In this document: positions 21,355 to 34,479 of the stretch, one piece after another
Layout of the letters: each line of letters starts with the position of its first letter
Numbering within the stretch: position 1 is the first letter of the stretch
Assembly (NCBI GenBank): GCA_025403435.1
Contig: CM046350.1
Location: 24,987,661 to 25,051,660, forward strand
Source of the DNA: Artocarpus heterophyllus
Taxonomy: Eukaryota; Streptophyta; Magnoliopsida; Rosales; Moraceae
Direction of reading: 5' to 3'
Length of the DNA: 64,000 nt
The notes under the pieces: generated by a model
What the model was told of the DNA's origin: nothing
What the model saw: the letters and a program-made list of their open reading frames with translations, nothing else
Databases searched by the model: none
Position numbers and translations under genes: made by a program

Positions 21355-22342
21355 TGTTAGACTTAGTGCCCTACGGATTAAACAATATTATTTTTTGAGA
21401 CATTTGATCAATAAAGTGCTTATTATTTATGTCATATATCAACTTTGACCTCTTTATATTCATTTTGTGATGAATGCATGATAAGTAAACAAAAGTTTGA
21501 GATTGTCATTTTAAACCTTTAAGATCGTACATATGATGGACAAATTATGTGAAAGACATGAATCTTAAGGTGATAGTCTAAACATAAAAGGTCCGTAATC
21601 GAGGAAATAAAGTTAGGCACGTTATTCATGTTAAGAACGTTATATTGTTTATAGTTATAATAGGAGATAACTTGTCTTGGTTATCGGAGTGGGACTCCAT
21701 GAGTAGAGACATTGATATGTATTATTAGTAACGATATATTAGATCGGGACTAAAGACAAATTGTTTCAGTTAATAATTTTGTTTGACTAAATCAATTCAC
21801 TTTAGATTATCATATGTGTCACGTCTTAATCTTGAAATGGATTAATAGGTCTGCATTCTTGACTTGTGTCTTTTGATGTATTAAAGAGTGATATCCTAAA
21901 TTAAACGAAGGCATGCACATCAATATGTTGGAGACATGACTCTTGAATGACTTAGACCATTATTCATAGATATATATTGGCATAGACATGTCTTTTGATG
22001 TACTAAATGGTGATATTCTAAATTAAACAAAGGGACATGTCATTTATAATTATAGGAGCTTGATCTATATATGTATCAATTGAGTCCACTTAGTTAGCTC
22101 ATGCATTTTCCTGTTACGATACGAGAAGTTTTTACTACAAATTGGTAACTGATGTTATGTCTATGATAGCTTCAAATTTGGTAGAGTGGATTCTAATAAT
22201 TTATGTTAGTCTAGTGATTGAACATATAGAATTGTTTATATATTTTTTATTTGATATGGAATATCAAAATATGACAGTTTTAATAAGAATACCTTTTATA
22301 TTGGGTTATTTGAATTAAAACTGAGGCTCTATGAAAGATTCT
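21355..22342 (+). repeat. Family X LTR, copy B, first piece
   Basis: It starts TGTTAGACTTAGTGCCC and runs colinear with copy A (for example GATCGGGACTAAAG, CAATTCACTTTAGA, GGCTTGTGTC-like words) and with reversed copy C. It is cut at 22342 by the Tekay element and resumes at 34402 with the duplicated bases ATTCT. Confidence 0.7.
22338..22342. repeat. 5-bp target duplication ATTCT, left (right copy 34402-34406)
   Basis: ATTCT lies immediately before the 5' LTR and immediately after the 3' LTR at 34402-34406. A perfect duplication shows both LTRs belong to one insertion event. Confidence 0.9.
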
Positions 22343-25300
22343 TGTAATGACTAGGAAAATTCATTAATAAAACCTAATATTTAATTGGGTTTAATTAATA
22401 AATTTACCCTTAAAAATTGTAATTTTTGTAAAATTACGATAATATAAATAATAAGCCGTATTAAATAGAAATTTTACTATAATGAGATGCAATGTTGGAT
22501 ATTTCTAATACATATTTTATGAGTTTAATTATTCAAAAATTTGTAAATAATATCCATAAAATGAATTTTATATCACAATTAATTGTAAAATTGTGATACA
22601 AATACATGGGTACTTAGAATACAAATATGATATAGAGTCCACCGAGACCTATCCCAGTGTAAGAAAGAGGCCGATACAGTATAAGTATACTGCTAAATGA
22701 AAACGCAGATATAGAAAAAGTTACGTTTGGCCTCTAAAAGAGAACCGAAGGTAACGAAAATAGTTTCCACAATCTAAGGATATGAGATGGCATTGATTTG
22801 ACCACAGCAGTATAGGAAAAATATTGTGTGGTGAAAAATTACTTAGTATAAATTTTTAACTCTACAAAGTGGGCACTCCTTGGCTTTCTATTGGGCAACA
22901 TGTCTAGAAAGGTGGCCCAATCACCTTGTGCCACCTAGGGTATACTCATGGATTACCATGAATCATCAAAAAGGGATAAGAAGCATTAAATGCATGTTTA
23001 TCACAAATTTTCTTTCTTCATCTTCCTCCGATACTCGACAACCATTGAAGGACCCTCTCAAAAAAGTTTCTGAAGCCCAAAATTTTGCAAAAATAGCCCC
23101 ACTTAAGTTCAAGAGGCAAGATTTAAGGAACTTTTACAAGATTTAAGGTAAAAACCTCAACTTTTTAAAAGTTTTTAGGGTTTTTCTTGGGAAAAAGAAA
23201 GGAAACTAATTTATGCTATTTTTGCACGGAAGTGGCGTCTAAGAAGGAGACCTAAAGGAGTCTTGGAACGCTAAAAATTAAAAAAAGTCTTATTTGGGGT
23301 AAGTTTTGATTTTAAAGTTTTAAAATTTTATGATTTTTGATTTTGATTTTTATTTTCTCAAAAGCATATGGGTTCTTGAATTAGTTTGGTTGAAACCCAT
23401 GGAAATATGAATTATGGTAGGTTGAGAATGTGAAAATTGAGGTTTAAATGTTGAAAATGATAGTTTGTGTACAAAGAGATAGTTTTGCAATTTTAGTACT
23501 AGTTTTTCAAAAGTGTTGCTTGATGTAGTAAATGATTCCAAAAAAGGTTGAAATTGTTTACACAAGGGTAGATATACAGTTCTAAAACATATTTTCACCA
23601 AAATACCCTAAGGACTAAATTGAAATAAAAAGTTTTCCCTCAGTAGATTTGAAAAAGGCCCAAAAACACCCCTATACAGTGAGATTTTTGGGAAAGTTAA
23701 GACATGAAAGTTGTAGATCTCAATGAAACTGTTAGGCAGCATTAATGGTTCATCAAAAAACTTAACTGTTTGTGAGTTTTTGATTTTTCAAGAATTTATC
23801 AAAAGTGAAAAAATATTAAAATGGTAAAAATGTTATTTTTCAAAATGATTTAAGGTATGGTACTTTGAGTAAAAATATTCCTTTTGAAAAATATGGCATT
23901 TTGATGTGAAGAGATAAATTTTAGTCCACGAGGCAAAATCGTCAAAATTTTCAGTTCAGGGACTAAACTGTAAAGTTTTATGAAAATGGGGCATAAATGA
24001 GAAATAAGGAGATTTGACCCACTAGGGTGTTATTTTAAAATTAGCATGTGGTTATTTTCATAAGAATAATAAAATCGAGCTCAGGTAGGTTAGTATACCC
24101 ACTGAGGGTAAAATCGTCATTTTTGCCCAAATAACCCAAACTGCTCTAAAACGTTCCAAATGAAAAAAGAATGGTTAAAAAGGTTCCCGCCCTTCGTTAG
24201 AAATGATAGGGTAGAGTTTGATAGAAATAAGAAAACCAGTGGTTCTTAGAGTTGTATATAGTGATGCAATTTAATTTATTAACTAACAGATGTTTTGTAT
24301 CGAAACATAGTGGAATTTGGCTAATGGCTTTGTAATTGGCCAACAAGATCCTAGGAGTCTAGGAGAAGGGAAATCGAGGTTGAGTTACCCAACATTCGAA
24401 TCAAGTAAGTACTCATCCCACCTACAGTATAAAATTGTAGGCGTAAAGTGTGAAATGTGTATATGTATACCTGTGTGTTTATCAAGGTGTATATTTGTAT
24501 GTATACAATGACATAAGTATTTATAAATATGAAGGTGTATACTTGTGAGTATATAGAATAGATACCTGAGTGTATATTATGACATGTACCAAGTGTATTT
24601 GATGATGTGTACCTGTGTGTATATTATGTTAAGTACCTGTGAGTACATTATGCCATATACCTGTACGTATATTAATATATATCAGTGTGTATATAAAGTA
24701 TGTACCTGTGTGTACTATGTTGTACAAGAGCATTTATGTTATGTATAACACGTGATCATCACTTCATGCATGGTATAATAATCATAATAAGTGAATTGGT
24801 AAGCAAATCACCAAAAGTTAACAAAAATGTCATACCGACTCTTGACTCAAGGGGAGTTTAAGGATTACAGTATGGTCACGGTGTTATGTAGACCTAAGTG
24901 CGCAATGGTACGAACACTTGGGCCCTAGTTAAAGATAAGAGATGAAAATGATACAAAAGGATTATAAGAAAGCATAATAAGATCATGCATTTTATTGAAT
25001 GTGCATGTGGGTTTATATGGGACTTACTAGTCTTAAGCTCATTAAGTATTTCAGGCTGTAGGTATTCCGATAAAAAAGTCAGAGTAATTCTATTGATGAG
25101 CTAGCGTAGGGATAAACAGTGTGTAGACTGGGTCTGGTTTCCGCTACAATATGTTTCCGCTGTATTGTATTTTAAGATATTTTGAAAGTAATGTTTGATA
25201 AACTATATTGGAAAGGAAAGGTGGTATTGTAAATACAAGTATATGTTTGTATTTTAGAAATTGTTAGACTGGTATATGTAAAGTATTTATTTAAAAGAAA

Positions 25301-25373
25301 AAAAAATTTTCCTAAATTTTTGCCTATTAGTAAGAAAAAGGTTTATCACAGCCTGAAAAGGTGGGTTGTGACA
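22343..25373 (+). repeat. 5' LTR of the Tekay-type element (3031 bp)
   Basis: TGTAATGAC...GTTGTGACA ends. A candidate TATA box (TATAAATT) lies at 22847-22854. The region around 24420-24720 is rich in repeated GTGTATA/ACCTGTG words. The 88-residue frame at 22880-23146 recurs in the 3' LTR at 31986-32207; both are LTR sequence and not genes. The first copy carries about 33 bases near 24187-24220 that the other LTR lacks. Confidence 0.93.
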
Positions 25374-25375
25374 GT

Positions 25376-25387
25376 TGGTATCAGAGT
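25376..25387 (+). other. Primer-binding site, tRNA-iMet type
   Basis: TGGTATCAGAGT starts two bases after the LTR end at 25373. It matches the usual methionine-initiator primer site except for the last base, which is T where C is expected. Confidence 0.9.
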
Positions 25388-25527
25388 GAAAATCTTACCA
25401 CCCTACTGCACATTGTCGTTTGCTTTTTTGCCATAGCTCAAGTAAGATAGTTTGATTTTAAATATAAGAATGTTCAGTACTATTATGTATGACATTGTTA
25501 TATTAATTACGATAATAAATATAATAT

Positions 25528-26312
25528 ATGGCGGAGCTGCATCATAACCATGACATGGAGGCTGATCGAAGAGCAAGTATTGCTTTTCAAGATGTGATGC
25601 CACCACGATACTATGGGAGTCAGCTTCCTATGGTGCTGACCGAATGGGTACACGCTGTTGAGGTGATCTTTGGTGCCTGTCATACGCCACCACACCTCTA
25701 GGTTTATTGGCCTCAGGATTGTTGTTAAAGGAAGCCTCAGCATGATGGCTGAGGATTGAACCTGATGAGCGACCAAGGGAATGGCAAGGCTTTAGAGAAT
25801 GAATTCAAGTTGAATTTGCACTCTTACCCCCAGCAGATGCTATGCACGTCCAGGTGATTCCAATGTTGTGGGCGGAATAGAGACATTGATTGTACCTACG
25901 AATAGAACCAATCTAGGGAAGATATGAAGAAGAGCCGGTAGATCACTACATCTTGAGGTTTTGCCAGACCATGATGCTATTGATTCCGATGGAGATACCT
26001 TTACGGCGCATCTGCGACCTTTTATGGAGAGATCTTCCGGATGCCGTCTAGCAGCAAATGTAGTATCCAAGGAATTACCTTAGTGTCCACGATTTCCTTA
26101 TAGCGGTATTGCATGCGGAACAGAATGTGGTCGCGCCCTTGGAAGGTCCCCTAGTAGATATGGACGAGGATGATGAAGATGAAGGGCTTGAATTTATTGC
26201 CGAACACACAATTGCAAGTGATGACGAGTTTATCAATTCGAATGAAGAGGGAGAGGAGGATCTTGAGGAGGATTCCGAACATAGTGACATGTCAAGAGTA
26301 GACTCAGATTAG
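25528..26312 (+). pseudogene. Extra gag-like ORF between primer site and gag-pol (orf0-like)
   Basis: An ATG at 25528 opens MAELHHNHDMEADRRAS, then VLTEWVHAVEVIF. After a frame change comes LLLKEASA-stop-WLRIEPDERP and EWQGFRE-stop-IQVEFALLP, then VDHYILRFCQTMMLLIP, then a strongly acidic tail (DMDEDDEDEG to DSEHSDMSRVDSD) ending at a stop near 26312. The spacing of the WW, W-x2-F and later F/LP positions follows the Retrotrans_gag fold, so this is a second gag-like protein of about 260 residues separate from the true gag. The two in-frame stops fall where the fold has Trp (TGG to TGA). It has no zinc knuckle. Known extra ORFs upstream of gag in some plant gypsy elements are the closest parallel I recall. 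Confidence 0.6.
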
Positions 26313-26730
26313 AAGAAAAGGGATCTACGAAGATCTGTATGTATTAAGATGTATATAGATGTGTGGTTATTATAGTTTTGAGCCTTGTTGCTTTTGTATG
26401 TGTATGACCGACAAGTGGTATCCTTCGCAGCAGTAGGGTATATGTAGCTGGAAGTGATAACTGCTCCAGAAATAATATGAATAGTTTATGTAAGAAAAAG
26501 AAAGTAAGTATGTAAGTATGTATGTTAGTTATGTATGTAATGTTATGAGAATGAAGAATGTAAAAAGGAAATGAAATGTATGAAATGAGATATTGAGTTA
26601 TGTTATTGTTTATGTTTGCATGTATTTATATGATTGGAGAATGTTCTTTTTAAAGTACTATTAAGTTAATAGTATATACTGACGTAACAACAAAATTGTA
26701 TGATAGGCTTGAAAACCTATTTTATTATCG

Positions 26731-29700
26731 ATGGCTGATACACCCGAAGAACCTGTGAACCCGGATTTGATGGCCATGATTATAAAACTCTAAGCTCAGG
26801 AGTTAGAAATGCAAGAATTAAGAGAGCAGTTAGCGAATCAGAATCCTGAACCACAGGCACGTGCGAACTCGCCACTCTTAGTACCACCACCTCAACAAGT
26901 GGAACCAGCTGCTCTAGTTGTTCCAGTTGTTCCGGTAGCATTTGTTACCGAATTCTATGAAAGAATTTGATGGATGAAAGCCCCAAAATTTGACGAATCT
27001 ACAGATCCATTAGAAGCCGATGATTGGCTTACTGGTATAGAACGAGTTTTGAAATTTATAGGACTTAGTGACCGTGAGAAAGTCTTGTGTGCCTCATTTT
27101 CTCTCACCAAGGATGCTAGGAGATGGTGGGAATCGGTAGATCGAAGAAGGAACGTAAATGAAATGACATGGCCTGATTTCATGGAAGAATTTGGAAGGGC
27201 TTATTTCAATATGGAAACAATGGCAGCCTAGCAAGAATAATTCAATAACTTTAAACAAGGTAACATGTCAGTGGCAGATGCCGTGAAGAGGTTCAACCAA
27301 TTGGCGCGCTTATGTCCTGAACTGGTACCCACAGACCGGGAACGAATAAGAAGATTGACGAGAATGTTTTGAACTGACATTGCCCTTATAGTCGATAGTG
27401 GAGGGCAAGACCCTAAGGATGTAGAGGACTACATTGAACGGGCTACTAGAGCCAAATTCAAAATTGCCCGTGACAAGGAGGAGAGGGCAAGAATTCTCAA
27501 GACTCTAAAGGAGGAGAAGGCTTTAGCTAAGCAGAGCCAAGTTGTACAGGAAAAAGGGCAAGGAAGCATTCCAAGTCAAGGGCAGTCCTAGAGCCATCTA
27601 GTTGGGCGCAACTGCAATGCTAACAATAAGAGGAAATGGAGAGCGATTAGTCTAAAGAATCAAAAAGGATAACCTCAGAAAAGAATCGATGATGGAGGAA
27701 ATAATAAGCCTCTCTGCAATCAGTGCAGAAAGAGACATGCTGGAGAATGTAAAGCTGGCACCCACAAGTGCTTCCTCTATGGCAAAGAAGGGCACTATGC
27801 TAAAAAATGCTTCTCCAATCCCCAAAACCAGAATGGCTAGAATCAGCAAAGGTCTTAGGGAACCCAGCTTCATGCATTTCAAGCACATATTGAAGGCCCT
27901 AGTTTCAGTCAGGGATGCTTGGAAGCTCCAAAACCCAGTGGATGAATTTATGCTTACATGAAGAAGGAGGATGATGTAGGAACGTCGTCAGTAGTAACAT
28001 GTCAGCTTTCTGTTGCCAATACTGATGCCTATGTTTTATTTGACTCTGGAGCAACGCATTCATTTGCCTCGCTTAAGTTTGCTAAATGGTTAGGGAATGA
28101 ATGAGATAGAATAGAACAGACTTTTAAAATTGTACTTCCTTCTAGGGAGGTATTAGATTTTGATTATTGGTTACGTCACGTACCCATCACCATTTGTAGA
28201 AGGGAATTGTATATTGATTTGATCATAATTGATATACAAGATTATGACGTTATCCTAGGAATGGATTTCTTAGGAAAGTACAAGGCCAAGATTTACTGTA
28301 GACATCATAAGGTTACATTCTGACCTTCTAGAAGTGAGAAGTTTGTATATTCAGGAAAGGTTCCTAAGGCCCTAAAGGCACTAATTTCGGCACTCAAGGC
28401 GAGAAGGATGTTGGAAAGTGGATGCACCGGCTATTTGGTGAACTTAGTAAGCAAGCCACAAGAGGCTCAATTAGGACCAGAGAAGGTCCCCATAGTAAAA
28501 GAATTTGTTGATGTGTTTCCAGATGAGTTACCAAGCTTACCACCAGAACGGAAGATCTCGTTTGAGATTGAATTGACGCCTGGTACAGCCTCAATATCGA
28601 AGGCACCATACTGTATGGCTCCAAGAGAACTAAAGGAGCTACAAGTGCAATTACGAGAGTTGCTAGATAAAGGATTTATTCGGCCGAGTCATTCTCCATG
28701 GGGAGCGCCTGTATTATTTGTCAAGAAGAAAGATGGAACGTTACGAATATGCGTCGATTATCGAGAACTAAACAAAGTCACAATTAAGAATAAGTATCCA
28801 CTTCCAATGATTGATGACCTATTTGATCAATTGAAAGGAGCGTCGGTATTCTCTAAGATCAATCTACGCTCTGGATATCATCAACTTCGGGTTAAAGAGG
28901 AGGACATGCCAAAGACGGCGTTTCAAACATGGTATAGGCATTATGAGTTTTGTGTCATGCCATTTGGACTGACTAATGCCCCGGCAGCATTTATGGATCT
29001 TATGAACCAGATTTTCAAGGACTACCTTGACAAATTTGTCATAGTTTTTATTGAAGATATCCTGATATATTCAAGAACGCCAGAGGAACATGAGGAGCAC
29101 CTGAGGATCACACTACAATTATTGAGAAGGCGTCAATTGTACGCCAAGTTGTCAAAATGTGAGTTTTGGCTAGAGAATGTCCATTTCTTAGGACACATGA
29201 TGACACAGGATGGAGTATCCATTGATCCCACTAAAGTGGAGGCGGTGAATAAGTGGCATACACCGAAAAGCGTAACCAAAAAAAGAAGTTTCTTCGGTTT
29301 AGCATGCTACTATTGACGTTTTGTAGAAGGATTTTCCCGACTTGCAGCACCACTAATTGCACTTACACGAAAAGCAGTAAAGTATGAATGGACTAAGAAG
29401 TGCAAGGAAAGTTTCAAAGAGTTAAATAGATGACTCACGAGTGCCCCGTACTTGCTATACCAGATCCGAACATAGAAAACTATGTGATTTATAGTGATGC
29501 ATCAAAGATAGGCTTGGGAGCCGTCCTTATGCAAAACAAAAAAGTGATTGCGTACGTATCCCGACAGTTGAAGGATCATGAAAGGAATTATCCCACGCAT
29601 GACTTGGAGTTAGCAGCGGTCATGTTTGCTTTGAAATTTGGCGTCATTATTTATATGGAGCTAAATGCGAGATATATACAGATCATTAGAGTCTGAAATA

Positions 29701-31369
29701 TATCTTCACACAGAAGGAACTTAACATGAGACAACGAAGGTGGCTAGAATTGGTTAAAGACTACGACTGTGAAATTCTGTATCACCCTGGAAAGGCTAAC
29801 CGAGTAGCTGATGCCCTTAGTCGTAGAACAATGTCTTCCCTTGCAATGATACAGCTAATGCCAATACCTCTTTAGAAGGACTTGATGGAAACGGGAATAG
29901 AGCTAATCACTGGAAGATTGGCCCATTTGTCTTTTCGACCAGCTATCTTGGAGAACTTAAAAGAGCAACAAGAAGTAGACCCATCATTACTTAGATACAA
30001 GACTGAGACCCTTGAGAACAAAGGAATAGAGTTTAGCATCTTGCAAGATGGCATTTTCCGTTATAAAGGCAGATTATGTATTCCCAATGACGAGGAGTTA
30101 AAGAGATAGATCTTGAAAGAAGCTCATGAGGCACCATATGTTTGCCCATCTAGGAGCTATAATAATGTACCAAGATTTGAAAGAGCACTTCTGGTGGCAT
30201 GAAATGAAGAATGACGTTGTGAGGTACACCAGCAAATGTCTCACGTGTCAAAAGGTGAAAGCCGAACACCAGTGACCGGCAGGTGAGCTGCAAAAGATAG
30301 ATATCCTAGAGTGGAAATGTGACCAAATAACTATAGATCTTGTGACCAGACTACCAAGAACTATAGGAGGACATGATGTTATATGGGTAATTGTAGATAG
30401 ATTGACTAAATCTGTACACTTTTTACCCATTAAACTTAGTAGTTTTGTTGAATGACTAGCTGAATTATATGTCACACAAATAGTTAGATACCATGGAGTC
30501 CCGAAATCCATCATTTCTGATCATGATGGCCTGTTCACTTCCAAGTTTTGGAAGAGCGTTCACAAGCCATGGGAACAAAGCTGACGTTTAGCACAACCTT
30601 CCACCCCCAAACTGATGGTTAATCTGAAAGGACCATTCAAACTCTAGAAGATATGTTAAGAGCATGCATGTTAGATTTTAAAGGAGGATGGGATAAAAAG
30701 CTACTGTTGATTGAATTCACTTATAATAACAGTTATCAAGCTTCCATAGGAATGGCTCCTTATGAAGCTCTTTACGGAAGAAGATGCAGATCGCCACTGC
30801 AATGGTATGAAACAGGAGAAAAGACGTTATTGACTACAGATTTAGTGCAAAATACGACGAAGGATATGAAATTAATCTGTTAATGAAAGGAAACTGCCTT
30901 TAGTAGTCAAAAGAGTTACGCAAATCGACGATGAAGGCCCCTGGAATTCCAAGTAGGGGATATAGTCTTCTTGAAGGTGACACCTATGAAAGGAGTAATC
31001 AGTTTTAGAAGGACAAGAAAGCTTGGTCCAAGATACATTGGACCATTCAAAATTTTAGAACGGGTAGTCAATGTAGCATATAAGTTGGCCTTACCCTTTG
31101 ATCTTGCATCGATACACAATGAATTTCATGTATCCATGCTAAAGAAGTATGTACCGGATCCTTCACATATTCTACAGCCAGAGGAAATTGATGTACATGA
31201 GAACCTGTCTTATGAAGAAAAACCAGTTCAAATCCTAGCACGAGAAGAAAAGGAATTAAGGAACAAAAAGATACCTCTCGTTAAAGTTTTATGGCACAAC
31301 CAACAAGCAGAAGAAGCAACATGGGAACGAGAGGATGAAATGAGGAAAATCTACCCCGAATTGTTCTGA
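26731..31369 (+). pseudogene. Tekay gag-pol polyprotein, many stops and frameshifts
   Basis: Gag starts MADTPEEPVNPD and carries a gag domain (DPLEADDWLTGIERV, ARRWWESV). Zinc knuckles lie at 27715-27810: the first is intact (C-x2-C-x3-H-x3-C), while in the second the second Cys is Tyr (CFLYGKEGH). Protease has LFDSGATHSF (Asp codon 28042). [13 protein letters not shown] [22 protein letters not shown] (28861 Asn where the family has Asp), [11 protein letters not shown], and FIEDIL (29053 Glu where the first active-site Asp belongs). RNase H at 29430-29696 ([10 protein letters not shown]), integrase with zinc finger KCLTCQKVK and VDRLTKSVHF, and the chromodomain at 31240-31369. More than ten stops and several frameshifts interrupt it, so it cannot be active. 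Confidence 0.92.
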
Positions 31370-31403
31370 TTTTCGAGGACGAAAATTTCTAAGAAGGGTA
31401 GAT

Positions 31404-34401
31404 TGTAATGACCAAGAAAATTCATTAATAAAACTTAACATTTAATTGGGTTTAATTAATAAATTTAACCTTAAAAATTGTAATTTTGTAAAATTACGAT
31501 AATATAAATAATAAGCCGTATTAAATAGAAATTTCACTGTAATTTGATGCAATGTTGGATATTTCTAATACAGATTTTATGAGTTTAATTACTGAAAAAT
31601 TTGTAAATAATACCCATCAAATAAATTTTATATCACAATTAATTGTAAAATTGTGATACAAATACATGGGTACTTAGAATACAAATATGATATGGAGTCC
31701 ACTGAGACCTAACCCAGTATAAGAAAGAGGCTGATATAGTATAAGTATACTGCTAAATGAAAACGCAAATATGGAAAAAGTTACATTTGGCCTCTAAAAG
31801 AGAACCGAAGGTAAGGAAAATAGTTTACACAGTCTAAGGATTTGAGATGACACTGATTTGACCACGACAGTATAGAAAAAATACTATGCGGTAAAAAATT
31901 ACACAATATAAAATTTTAACTCTACAAAGTGGACACTCCTTGGCTTTTTATTAGGCTACATGTCTAAAAAGGTAGCCCAATCACCTTGTGCCACCTAGCG
32001 GTATACTCATGGATTACCATGAGTCATCAAAAAGGGATAAGAAGCATTAAATGCATGTTTATCACAAATTTTCTTTCTCCATCTTCCTCCCATACTCAGC
32101 AACCATTGAAGGACCCTTTCAAAAAAATTTCTGAAGCCCAAAATTTTGCAAAAACAACCCCACTTAAGTTCAAGAGGGAAGATTCAAGGAACTTTTACAA
32201 GATTTAAGGTAAAAACCTGAACTTTTTAAGGGTTTTTCTTGGGAAAAAGAAAGGAAACTAATTCATGGTATTTTTGCATGGAAGTGTCGTCTAAGAAGGA
32301 GACCTAAAGGAGTCTTGGAACGCTAAAAATAAAAAAAAAGTGCTATTCGGGGTAAGTTTTAATTTTAAAGTTTTGAAATTTTATGATTTTTGTTTTTGAT
32401 TTTTATTTTCTCAAAAGCATATGGGTTCTTGAATTAGTTTTGGTTGAAACCCATGGAAATATGAATTATGGCAGGTTGAGAATGTGAAAATTGAGGTTTA
32501 AATGTTGAAAATGATAGTTTGTGTAAAAAGTTATATTTTCACAATTTTAGTGCTTGTTTTTCAAAAGTGCTGCTTGATGTGGTAAATGATTCCAAAAAAG
32601 GTTGAAATTGTTTATACAGGGGTAGATTTAAAGTTTTAAAATAGATTTTCACCAAAATACCCTAAGGACTAAATTGAAAGAAAAAGTTTTCCCTCGGCAG
32701 ATTTGAAAAAGTCCAAAAACACTCATGTACAGTGAGATTTTGGGAAAATTTAAAACATGTAAGTTATAGATCTTGACGAAACTGTTAGACATCACAAACA
32801 GTTCGTCAAAAAACTCAACCGTTTGTGAGTTTTTGATTTTTCAAGAATTTATAAAAAGTGAAAAAAATGTTAAAATGGTAAAAATGTTATTTTTCAAAAT
32901 GATTTAAGGTATGGTACTTTGAGTACAAATGTTCCTTTTGAAAAATATGACATTTTGATGTGAAGAGATAAATTTTAGTCCCCGGGTCAAAATCGTCAAA
33001 ATTTTCAGTTTAGGGACTATACCGCAAAGTTTTATGAAAATGGGGCATAAATGAGAAATAAGGAGATTTGACCCAATAAGGTGTTATTTTAAAATTGGCA
33101 TGTGGTTATTTTCGTAAGCATAACGAAATCGAGCTCGGGTAGGTTAGTGGACCAACGGAGGGTAAAATCGTCATATTTGCCCAAATAACCTGAACCGCTC
33201 TGAAATGTTCCAAATAGAAAAAGAATGGTTAAAAAGATTGGTTAGATAGAAATAAGAAAACCAATGGTTCTTAGAGTTGTATATAGTGATGCAACTCAAT
33301 TTATTAACTAACGAATGTTTTGTATCGAAACATAGTGGAATTTGGCTAATGACTTTGTAATTGGCCAACAAGATCCTAGGAGTCTAGGAGAAGGGAAATC
33401 GAGGTTGAGTTGCCCAACATTCGAATCAAGTAAATACCCATCTCACCTATAGTATGAAATTGTAGGCGTAGAATGTGAAATGTGTATATGTATACCTGTG
33501 TGTATATCAAGATGTATACTTGTATGTATGCAATAGCATGAGTATTTATAAATATGAAGGTGTATACTTGTGAGTATATGGAATAGATACCTGAGTGTAT
33601 ATTATGACATGTACCTGAGTGTATTTGATGATGTGTACCTGTGTGTATATTATGTTAAGTACCTGTGAGTACATTATGCCATATACCTGTACGTATATTA
33701 ATATATATCAGTGTGTATATAAAGTATGTAGCTGTATGTACTATGTCGTAAAGAGCATTTATGTTATGTATAACATGTGATCATCACTTCATACATGGTA
33801 TGATAACCATAATAAGTGAATTGGTAAGCAAATCACCAAAAGTTAAGAAAAGTGTCGTACCAAATCCTGACTCAAGGAGAGTTTAAGGATTACAGTATGG
33901 TTATAGTGTTACGTAGACCTAAGTGCGCAATGGTACGAACACTTGGGCCCAAGTTAAGATAAGAGATGATAATGATAAGGATGGATTATAAGAAAGCATA
34001 ATGAGATCATGTATTTTATTGAATGTGCATGTGGATTTATATGGGACTTACTGGGCGTAAGCTCATTAAGTATTTTATATTGTAGGTATTCCGATGAAAA
34101 AGTCAGAGCAATTCTATTGATGAGCTGGCGGAGGGATGCATAGTGTGTAGACTAGATATGGTTTCCGCGACAGTATGTTTCAGCTGTATTGTATTTTAAG
34201 ATATTTTGAATGCAATGTTTGATAAACTATATTGCAAAGGAAAGGTAGTATTGTAAATACAAGTATATGTTTGTATTTCAGAAATTGTTAGACTGGTATA
34301 TGTAAAGTATTTATTTAAAAGAAAAAAAAATTTGCCTAAATTTTTGCCTATTAGTAAGTAAGAAAAAGGTTTATCATAGCCCAAAAAAGCTGGTTGTGAC
34401 A
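31404..34401 (+). repeat. 3' LTR of the Tekay-type element (2998 bp)
   Basis: Colinear with 22343-25373 over its whole length, with the same TGTAATGAC and GTTGTGACA ends. It lacks about 33 bases present near 24187 in the 5' copy, and differs by scattered substitutions and small indels. Confidence 0.93.
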
Positions 34402-34479
34402 ATTCTCAAGTCGAATAACATGAGTAATTATCTAATTGGGTTAGAACCGTATGACTACTGAATCGGGGTATTGGTTTAG
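34402..34479 (+). repeat. Family X LTR, copy B, second piece
   Basis: ATTCTCAAGTC...GTTTAGTG continues copy B after the Tekay element and matches reversed copy C around 60630-60560 (GATTCTCATATC, GGGTAATTATTCAAT). The right boundary with repeat Y is approximate. Confidence 0.6.

Larger units (their letters stand above)
22343..34401 (+). mobile_element. Ty3/gypsy Tekay-type chromovirus, 12,059 bp, full length but dead
   Basis: Layout: 5' LTR 22343-25373, tRNA-iMet-type primer site, an extra gag-like ORF (25528-26312), gag-pol (26731-31369), polypurine tract (AAGAAGGGTAGA before 31404), 3' LTR 31404-34401. LTRs of about 3 kb, the methionine primer site, and an integrase tail ending in a WHNQQAEEATWE-type chromodomain point to the Tekay (Del) lineage. 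A perfect ATTCT duplication flanks it. In the first 160 or so LTR bases I count nine substitutions and one indel between the two LTRs, so the insertion is not recent. It interrupts family X copy B. Confidence 0.93.

Noticed and set aside
22880..23146. An 88-codon frame repeated at 31986-32207
   Set aside because: The two frames are the same position in the two Tekay LTRs, so the repetition reflects LTR identity and not two genes.
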